A model generated the notes under the pieces. The model was given only the letters and a program-made list of their open reading frames with translations. It searched no databases and was not told where the DNA came from. The position numbers were made by a program, and so were the translations under genes. DNA of 64,000 nt from Alphaproteobacteria bacterium (lineage in GTDB: Bacteria > Pseudomonadota > Alphaproteobacteria > Rhizobiales > Xanthobacteraceae), in NCBI GenBank assembly GCA_005884685.1, contig VBAH01000083.1, positions 62,001 through 126,000 of the forward strand. Reading direction: 5' to 3'. Positions 58,016 to 64,000 of this stretch are shown here, piece after piece (the first letter of the stretch is position 1; each line of letters begins with the position of its first letter).

Positions 58016-58989
58016 CCGTCGAGATACGGCTCGATCCGCTCCACCACCCGCTGCGGCGACAGCCGCTGCATCCCGTCAGGCGCGATCCGTCCGTCATCCG
58101 GCAGTATCGCGTGGATGTGCCGCGAGTAGGTGAGCACCTTGTTGGTCGCGAAAAAGCCGAACGCCGGAGTCCCGACCGCGGCCGCGATGTTCATCGGACC
58201 GGAATTCGGGCCGACGAACAGGTCCGCCTGCTTCATCAGCGCGGCGGCGTCGATCAGGGTGAGATCGCACGCGTTGATGGTCTCTGCGCCCGCCGTGGTC
58301 TCGATCAGGTTTGCCGCGACGGGTGCATTCGCGCGCCCGCCGATCAGGAAGATCGTGCCCCGCGTGCGCCTTCGGATCGCTTCGAGGAACACGACCCATT
58401 GCGACCTCGGCCAGTCCTTGTTTGTGGTCGAGGCGCCGAGGCCGACCACTGTCCAAGGTCGCGTGTGATGCGCGAAGCGTTCGTCGATTGCATGGACAAC
58501 ATCATTCGGCAGGTTCAGATTGGGCTCCGTCGTCTCCAGCGGCAGGCCGATCTGTTCGAGCAGCGCGATCAGGCATTCGATCGGGTACTCCTCGTCATAC
58601 TTTGGTTCGAGGCCCGCATTGGTGATGAGCAGCCGCTGGCGCCGGATACCCATCCCGATGCGCTGCGGCACCCGTGCCAGGAAGGCAGCAAGCGCGGGGC
58701 GAACCGTCTTGTCGAGGATCCAGACCGTTTTCGGCTGGAGCGCGCGCAGCATCTGCGTGAGCCGGGCAAGCTGGAACACGCGCACAAGCTCGCTCCCGCC
58801 GTGTTCGAAATAGAGCGTCCGCGCGACGCAGCTTTCGGCTTGCAGCAGTTCCGCCCCCATGCTCGACGGCGGCGTGAGAAACGTGACCGCGCGCTCCGGC
58901 GTTGCGGCGGCGATCGCGCGAATGAACGGCAGATGCCAGATCACATCGCCGATGCCGCGCTTGGCCTGAATGATGACGGTCGATGTCAC
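58012..58989 (-). CDS. Glycosyltransferase family 9 (heptosyltransferase-like)
   Basis: 325 residues with the ADP-heptose transferase fold: IIQAKRGIGDVIWHLPFIRAI at the N-terminus, then VVGLGASTTNKDWP and DLFVGPNSGPMNIAAAVGTPAFGFF in the donor-binding half. Probably adds a sugar to lipopolysaccharide or another cell-surface glycan at the inner membrane. Divergent from queA across 61 bp. Confidence 0.88.
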   Translation of the reverse strand: MTSTVIIQAKRGIGDVIWHLPFIRAIAAATPERAVTFLTPPSSMGAELLQAESCVARTLYFEHGGSELVRVFQLARLTQMLRALQPKTVWILDKTVRPALAAFLARVPQRIGMGIRRQRLLITNAGLEPKYDEEYPIECLIALLEQIGLPLETTEPNLNLPNDVVHAIDERFAHHTRPWTVVGLGASTTNKDWPRSQWVVFLEAIRRRTRGTIFLIGGRANAPVAANLIETTAGAETINACDLTLIDAAALMKQADLFVGPNSGPMNIAAAVGTPAFGFFATNKVLTYSRHIHAILPDDGRIAPDGMQRLSPQRVVERIEPYLDG

Positions 58990-59050
58990 GTTGATTAGCG
59001 TGCGAAAGGTTGCGAGAACCGCGTTGTAAGCGGCCAGCCACAGTCAATCA

Positions 59051-60121
59051 ATGCGCACCGACCTGTTCGATTTTCCCCTCCCGCCGGACCGGATTGCCCT
59101 GCGGCCCGTGCGTCCGCGCGATGCTGCGCGGCTGCTCGCGGTGCGGCCGGACGGCGTGCTCGAGGATCGCGCAATACGGGATCTGCCGGAACTGCTCCAG
59201 CCGGGCGATCAGCTCGTGGTCAACGACACGCGCGTGGTACCGGCAAGCCTCTCCGGGCGGCGCATCGGCCGCGGGCCGGAAACGCGCATCGAGGCCAACC
59301 TCGTGAAGCGGCTCGACGGTTCACGCTGGCAGGCGTTCGTGAAGCCCGCCAAGCGGCTCGCGGCGGGCGATGTCGTGCGCTTCGGCGATGAGGGCAAGGT
59401 GTGCTTCCTCGGCCAGCTCGACGCGACGGTCGAAGCGAAAGGCGAGGGCGGCGAGGTGACGTTCGCCTTCGCGTTCCACGGACCTGTGCTCGACCAGGCG
59501 ATCGCCGAGCGCGGCGAGATGCCGTTGCCGCCCTACATCGCGTCCCGCCGCGCGCCCGACGATGAAGACCGCGCCGACTACCAGACCCTGTTCGCGCATA
59601 ACGAGGGCTCGGTCGCGGCGCCGACCGCGGGGCTGCATTTCACCGAGCAACTCGTGTCGCGGCTGAAGGCGCGCGGCATCGGCCTGCACACGGTGACGCT
59701 GCATGTCGGTGCGGGCACGTTCCTGCCGGTGAAGGCGGAGGACACGGCCGATCACAAAATGCACGCCGAGTACGGCACGCTGACCGGAGATACCGCTGCC
59801 GCACTCAATGCCGCGCGCCGCGCCGGGGGGCGAATCGTGGCGGTCGGCTCGACCTCGCTGCGCCTGCTGGAGAGCGCCACGGAGGAAAGCGGTACGATCC
59901 GTCCATTCGCCGGCGAAACCGCGATCTTCATCACGCCCGGTTACGCCTTCCGCGCCGTCGATGTGATGCTGACCAACTTTCATTTGCCGCGCTCGACGCT
60001 GTTCATGCTGGTCGCGGCATTCTCAGGCCTCGACACGATGAAGCGCGCCTACGCGCACGCCATCGAAGCGGGCTACCGGTTCTACTCCTACGGCGACGCC
60101 TGCCTTCTTTTGCGCGCATAA
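59051..60121 (+). CDS. queA: S-adenosylmethionine:tRNA ribosyltransferase-isomerase
   Basis: 356 residues; transfers and rearranges ribose from SAM onto preQ1-modified tRNA to give epoxyqueuosine. Family stretches: [50 protein letters not shown] and [24 protein letters not shown]. With tgt two genes downstream it forms the queuosine pair. Confidence 0.96.
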   Translation: MRTDLFDFPLPPDRIALRPVRPRDAARLLAVRPDGVLEDRAIRDLPELLQPGDQLVVNDTRVVPASLSGRRIGRGPETRIEANLVKRLDGSRWQAFVKPAKRLAAGDVVRFGDEGKVCFLGQLDATVEAKGEGGEVTFAFAFHGPVLDQAIAERGEMPLPPYIASRRAPDDEDRADYQTLFAHNEGSVAAPTAGLHFTEQLVSRLKARGIGLHTVTLHVGAGTFLPVKAEDTADHKMHAEYGTLTGDTAAALNAARRAGGRIVAVGSTSLRLLESATEESGTIRPFAGETAIFITPGYAFRAVDVMLTNFHLPRSTLFMLVAAFSGLDTMKRAYAHAIEAGYRFYSYGDACLLLRA

Positions 60122-60238
60122 CTTGAATCACATTCCGGGAAAATCCGCGCAGGCGAACTAACGCTGCGGCAATCGGCGCCTGCAAACCTGCGCGCACTCA
60201 GGGGGCATGGGCAGATCAAGGTGGAAGGAGAGTCCGAA

Positions 60239-60463
60239 ATGATTCACGAATACGCGGCCATCGATCCGATGGCACTGCTGTTTCCGTCGCGCATCTACAT
60301 TTCGATGTCGGAGAAGCTGCATCCGCACGTCCCGAAATCGGTCGAGATCAAGGAAGCGGTCGGCCGGCTCACCCCCGAAGAGCGGCTCTACATCCTGCAG
60401 CGCGCCCGCATGATGTCGACCTACAGCAGGGCGGTGGAAGAGGCCGTCACCGGGATGAAATAG
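60239..60463 (+). CDS. Small conserved-type protein between queA and tgt
   Basis: 74 residues from an ATG with GGAAGGAGA upstream, a strong site. Sequence IHEYAAIDPMALLFPSRIYISMSEKLHPHVP then a helical AVGRLTPEERLYILQRARMM. No signal or membrane helix. Placement between the two queuosine genes is the only functional hint. Confidence 0.65.
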   Translation: MIHEYAAIDPMALLFPSRIYISMSEKLHPHVPKSVEIKEAVGRLTPEERLYILQRARMMSTYSRAVEEAVTGMK

Positions 60464-60498
60464 CGGGCCGTTGCCCCCGCCGAAATCGTGATAGGAAC

Positions 60499-60518
60499 GC
60501 GGCCGGGAAACCGGCCGC
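60499..60518 (+). promoter_or_regulatory. GNRA-tetraloop hairpin between tgt ribosome-binding site and start
   Basis: Perfect eight-base stem GCGGCCGG / CCGGCCGC closed by GAAA, placed two bases before the tgt ATG and after AGGAAC (60493-60498). Folding would bring the ribosome-binding site next to the start codon. Confidence 0.6.
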
Positions 60519-60520
60519 GT

Positions 60521-61660
60521 ATGTCTCAGCAATTTGCCTTCAACCTTTTCGCCACCGATGGTGCCGCGCGCGTGGGTGAGATTTCCACGGCGCATGGCAC
60601 CGTCCGCACGCCCGCGTTCATGCCGGTCGGAACCCAGGCGGCAATCAAGGGCGTGCATCCGCAGACCGTCCGCGCGGGCGGCGCCGACATCATCCTCGGC
60701 AATACCTATCACCTGATGCTGCGCCCTGGCGCGGAGCGCATCGCAGCGCTCGGCGGACTGCATACATTCATGAACTGGCCGAGCCCGATCCTGACCGACT
60801 CGGGCGGCTTTCAGGTGATGTCGCTGGCGCAGCTGCGCACGCTCGACGAGAGCGGCGCGACGTTCCGCTCGCACATCGACGGCGCATTGGTGGCGCTCTC
60901 GCCGGAGCGTGCGATCGAAATTCAGAACCTGCTCGGTGCCGACATCGTGATGCAGCTCGACGAATGCCTGAGGCTGCCGGCAACACGCGAGGAGATCGAG
61001 CGCGCCATGCGGCTGTCGCTACGCTGGGCGGAGCGCTGCAAACGCGCATTCGAAGGTGCCGCGCCCGGCCGCGCGCTGTTCGGCATCGTGCAGGGCGGCG
61101 ACGATGCCGCGTTGCGCGTCGAGAGCGCGCGCGCTCTGGTCGGCATCGGCTTTCCCGGCTACGCGATTGGCGGACTCGCCGTCGGCGAGCCGCAGGCGGT
61201 AATGCTCAAGATCGTGGAAGAAACCGCCCCCGCCCTGCCGGCCGACAAGCCGCGCTACCTGATGGGCGTCGGCACCCCGGAGGATCTGATCGAAGCGGTC
61301 GCGCGCGGCATCGACATGTTCGACTGCGTGATGCCGACGCGCAATGGTCGCCATGGGCTTGCCTTCACGCGCTACGGCGCAATCAATCTGCGCAACGCGC
61401 GCCATGCCGCCGACCCGCGCCCGCTCGACGAGCAAAGCCCGTGCGAGGCTGCGCGCACCTATTCGCGCGCCTACCTGCATCACCTGACGCGGGCGAACGA
61501 GATGCTCGGCCAAATGCTGCTCTCGGAGATCAACCTCGCCTATTACCAGGAGCTGATGGCCGGGATGCGCGCCGCGATCCGCGCGCGCCGCTTCGAGCAA
61601 TTCCGCGCTGTCATACGCGAGACATGGAAGTACGGCGATATTCCGCCGCTGACCGCGTAA
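60521..61660 (+). CDS. tgt: tRNA-guanine transglycosylase
   Basis: 379 residues; swaps guanine 34 for preQ1 in GUN tRNAs. Conserved: [33 protein letters not shown] with the nucleophile-site Asp, [15 protein letters not shown], and [20 protein letters not shown] with the second catalytic Asp. The zinc ligands fall in the [18 protein letters not shown] segment, but only one Cys is seen where the usual set has three (C-x-C-x2-C). SD AGGAAC lies behind a hairpin. Confidence 0.95.
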   Translation: MSQQFAFNLFATDGAARVGEISTAHGTVRTPAFMPVGTQAAIKGVHPQTVRAGGADIILGNTYHLMLRPGAERIAALGGLHTFMNWPSPILTDSGGFQVMSLAQLRTLDESGATFRSHIDGALVALSPERAIEIQNLLGADIVMQLDECLRLPATREEIERAMRLSLRWAERCKRAFEGAAPGRALFGIVQGGDDAALRVESARALVGIGFPGYAIGGLAVGEPQAVMLKIVEETAPALPADKPRYLMGVGTPEDLIEAVARGIDMFDCVMPTRNGRHGLAFTRYGAINLRNARHAADPRPLDEQSPCEAARTYSRAYLHHLTRANEMLGQMLLSEINLAYYQELMAGMRAAIRARRFEQFRAVIRETWKYGDIPPLTA

Positions 61661-61739
61661 CCCCCTCGACGGCATTTTGTCGCAGGCTAGAATGCCCCTC
61701 AACGAACGGCGACATGCGCCGAATCCCGGGAGGTGCGCG

Positions 61740-62207
61740 ATGGCGGTCACCCTCAAAATCAACGGCGCAAGCCAAACGGTGCCGGCCGAGCCGGACACAC
61801 CGCTGCTTTATGTCTTGCGCAACGATCTGGAGCTCAACGGCGCAAAATTCGGCTGCGGGCTCGCGCAATGCGGGGCCTGCACGGTGCTGGTCGACGGCAA
61901 AGCGGTGCGCTCCTGTGTCACCGACATCGGATCGCTCGCGGGCGCCGAGATCACAACGCTCGAAGGGCTCGGCACGGCCGACAAGCCGCACGCCTTGCAG
62001 AGCGCCTTCATCGGCGAGCAGGCGGCGCAGTGCGGCTACTGCATCAACGGCATGATCATGAGCGCAAAGGCGCTGCTCGACCGCAATCCGCGGCCGAGCG
62101 AAAGCGACGTACGCCAGGCGCTGGCGGCGAACCTTTGCCGCTGCGGCACGCACAACCGCATCATCCGTGCTGTCCTGCGCGCCGCCAACGAGATGGGGAG
62201 GACGTGA
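61740..62207 (+). CDS. (2Fe-2S) subunit of a molybdenum hydroxylase (IorA-like)
   Basis: 155 residues from an ATG at 61740 with GGGAGG upstream. Plant-type 2Fe-2S site KFGCGLAQCGACTVLVDG...RSC and helical 2Fe-2S site QCGYCINGMIMS...NLCRCGTHNR. Small electron-transfer subunit of isoquinoline 1-oxidoreductase-type enzymes. Its stop overlaps the large subunit start by one base. Confidence 0.94.
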   Translation: MAVTLKINGASQTVPAEPDTPLLYVLRNDLELNGAKFGCGLAQCGACTVLVDGKAVRSCVTDIGSLAGAEITTLEGLGTADKPHALQSAFIGEQAAQCGYCINGMIMSAKALLDRNPRPSESDVRQALAANLCRCGTHNRIIRAVLRAANEMGRT

Positions 62208-64000
62208 TGACTATCTCCATCAACCGCCGCGCGTTTGCGAAGGGCTTCGGCGGCATCGTGCTTGCCTTCACGCTCGATCCGGCGCTGGCGCAACAGCAGA
62301 AGCAGTTGCCCGGAAGCCTGAACGGCAACCGCTTGCTGGATGCGTGGATCCGCATCAATTCCGACGGCTCCGCGACCGTGTTCACCGGCAAGGTGGAGCT
62401 GGGGCAGGGGATCGTGACCGCACTCGCGCAGATCGCCGCCGAAGAGCTCGACCTGCCGCTCGCGCGCGTCAGGATCGTTTCCGGCGACACCGGCCGCACG
62501 CCCAACGAAGGCCAGACCGCCGGATCGCAATCGATCGAGAACTCCGGCACGGCCCTGCGCCTTGCAGCCGCCGAAGTGCGCGCGATCCTTCTCGGACTCG
62601 CAGCAGCCAAGCTCGAAGCCGCAGCGGACACGCTGACCGTCGCGGACGGCGTGATCAACGCGCCGACCGGTAAGACGATCGGCTACGGCGAGCTTTCAGC
62701 TGCGGCGGATCTGCACCGCGAAGCGACCGCGACGGTGCGGCCAAAGCTTGCCGGCCAGCACAAAATCGTCGGCCAGCCGATCGCCCGCTTCGATATTCCC
62801 GGCAAGGTCACCGGGAAGGCGAGCTATGTGCAGGATCTGCGCCTGCCCGGCATGGTCCATGGGCGCGTTGTGCGCCCGCCCCGCTATGGCTCGACGCTGG
62901 AGGCCGTGGACGAGGCCAAGGCGCGCGCCATTCCCGGTGTGATCGCCGTGGTGCGCGACGGCTCGTTCCTCGGCGTCGTCGCCGAGCGCGAAGAGCAGGC
63001 GGTCAAGGCACGGGTTGCGCTGGCGGAGAGCGCCAAATGGCGGCTTGGGCCCGAACTGCCCGATCCGGCGAACATTTTTGCGCATTTGAAATCGCTCCCC
63101 ACCAAGGTCGAGGTGATCGGCGTCAAGCAGGCGCCGCTGCTCGCCGGCGCGCCGAAAGTGCTGGAGGCGACCTACACCAGGCCCTACATGGCGCACGCCT
63201 CGATCGGGCCGTCCGCCGCCGTTGCGGAGTTCAAGGACGACAAGCTCACGGTCTGGACTCACTCGCAGGGGGTATTCCCGCTGCGCGCCGAAATCTCCAA
63301 AACGATGAAGTTGCCGCCGGCCTCGGTGCGCTGCATCCACACCGAAGGCTCCGGCTGTTACGGCCACAACGGCGCGGACGACGTGGCGCTCGACGCCGCC
63401 CTGCTGGCGCGTGCGGTCCCGGGCAAGCCGGTGCGACTGCCATGGATGCGCGACGACGAATTCGCCTGGGAGCCGTACGGGCCGGCGATGTCGATGCAGG
63501 CGAAGGCTTCGCTCGACGGAGAGGGGCGCATCGTCGACTGGAACTACGAGGTGTGGAGCAACTCGCACTCCACGCGCCCGGAATCGACTACCGGCGCAAA
63601 CGTGCTGGCCGCCTGGTACCTCGCGGAGCCGGGCAAAATGGGACCGCCGACCTCGCCGCCGCAGCCGGCCGGGGGCGGCGACCGCAATTCCATTCCGCTG
63701 TACGACTTCCCGAACCAGCGCGTGGTCCATCACTTCATCCAGGACATGCCGATCCGCGTGTCCGCGCTGCGCACGCTCGGCGCCTACGCCAACGTGTTCG
63801 CGGCGGAATCCTTCATGGACGAGCTGGCGCTCGCAGCAGGCGCCGATCCCGTTGCGTTCCGGCTCGCGCACATGAAGGACCCGCGCGCCCGGGCGGTGAT
63901 CGAGAAGGTGGCGCAGCTTGCCGGGTGGAAGGCGGGCGAGAAAGGCGACGGCACTCGCGGCCGCGGCATCGGCTTTGCCAAGTACAAGAACCTCGCCTGC
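62207..64000 (+). CDS. Molybdopterin-binding large subunit of aldehyde/isoquinoline oxidoreductase type, 3' part outside window
   Basis: 598 codons are visible and the frame is open to the window end. The start overlaps the small-subunit stop (TGATG). An N-terminal Tat-like signal NRRAFAKGFGG is followed by a hydrophobic stretch and an AQQQKQ cleavage-like site, so export of the assembled dimer is likely. Conserved segments: FTGKVELGQGIVTALAQIAAEELD, IVGQPIARFDIPGKVTGKASYVQDL and GSGCYGHNGADDVALDAALLA. Substrate unknown; the catalytic Glu lies beyond the window. Cofactor is presumably Mo-cytosine dinucleotide. Confidence 0.92.
   Translation, partial: MTISINRRAFAKGFGGIVLAFTLDPALAQQQKQLPGSLNGNRLLDAWIRINSDGSATVFTGKVELGQGIVTALAQIAAEELDLPLARVRIVSGDTGRTPNEGQTAGSQSIENSGTALRLAAAEVRAILLGLAAAKLEAAADTLTVADGVINAPTGKTIGYGELSAAADLHREATATVRPKLAGQHKIVGQPIARFDIPGKVTGKASYVQDLRLPGMVHGRVVRPPRYGSTLEAVDEAKARAIPGVIAVVRDGSFLGVVAEREEQAVKARVALAESAKWRLGPELPDPANIFAHLKSLPTKVEVIGVKQAPLLAGAPKVLEATYTRPYMAHASIGPSAAVAEFKDDKLTVWTHSQGVFPLRAEISKTMKLPPASVRCIHTEGSGCYGHNGADDVALDAALLARAVPGKPVRLPWMRDDEFAWEPYGPAMSMQAKASLDGEGRIVDWNYEVWSNSHSTRPESTTGANVLAAWYLAEPGKMGPPTSPPQPAGGGDRNSIPLYDFPNQRVVHHFIQDMPIRVSALRTLGAYANVFAAESFMDELALAAGADPVAFRLAHMKDPRARAVIEKVAQLAGWKAGEKGDGTRGRGIGFAKYKNLAC

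Overview
The window is a GC-rich chromosomal segment of an alphaproteobacterium, most likely Hyphomicrobiales (Bradyrhizobiaceae/Xanthobacteraceae-like). This rests on the protein sequences, the order serS-surE-pcm-nlpD / yajC-secD-secF / uvrA-ssb-gyrA / coaD-ppi-ppi-queA-tgt, and the types of dispersed intergenic palindromes. No rRNA, tRNA, phage, transposase, plasmid or CRISPR locus was seen. Most of it is core genome with small accessory inserts.

Layout. 1-6026: end of a DedA gene, a Tat-exported metallo-beta-lactamase-fold enzyme, serS, then surE-pcm-nlpD. 6027-8825: an unrecognised membrane-anchored protein gene lying between a full DUF815 ATPase gene and a decayed copy of that gene's 3' end. 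9038-13256: yajC-secD-secF followed by two genes homologous to mitochondrial complex I assembly factors NDUFAF3 and NDUFAF6. 13168-17532: a minus-strand Kef/YbaL exchanger, then trmFO coupled to a kinase-like/adenylation-tail fusion. 17604-19789: a duplicated secreted-protein gene that carries a stub of trmFO with it. 20053-24716: orphan substrate-binding protein, Ntn-hydrolase, membrane proteins, small GNAT, GST. 24721-25530: a 177-bp tandem array of self-complementary repeats. 25813-36188: accessory cargo comprising a TRAP transporter, a C26 amidohydrolase and many small secreted or unknown proteins. 36239-41400: uvrA, an SDR, ssb. 41473-47100: a Uma2 nuclease-like gene and a complete branched-chain amino acid-type ABC transporter whose livG-livF junction has been split by a palindromic element. 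47196-55132: MarC, gyrA, LysE, a Bug-type binding protein, and an ankyrin-monooxygenase pair. 55286-61660: coaD, two cyclophilins around a TonB-like protein, a GT9 glycosyltransferase, queA and tgt. 61740-64000: a two-subunit molybdenum hydroxylase running off the window end.

Together the core genes cover protein export (YajC-SecDF), tRNA charging and modification (SerRS, TrmFO, QueA-Tgt), DNA repair and topology (UvrA, SSB, GyrA), damaged-protein repair and folding (Pcm, SurE, cyclophilins) and cell separation (NlpD-like). The transport genes (TRAP, ABC, Bug, ModA-like) suggest a free-living organism scavenging organic acids and amino acids. The most informative signals are structural: two separate loci where a gene-end fragment was duplicated around an insertion or paralogue, a palindromic insertion that keeps ATGA translational coupling inside the liv operon, and a hairpin sitting exactly between the ribosome-binding site and start codon of tgt.
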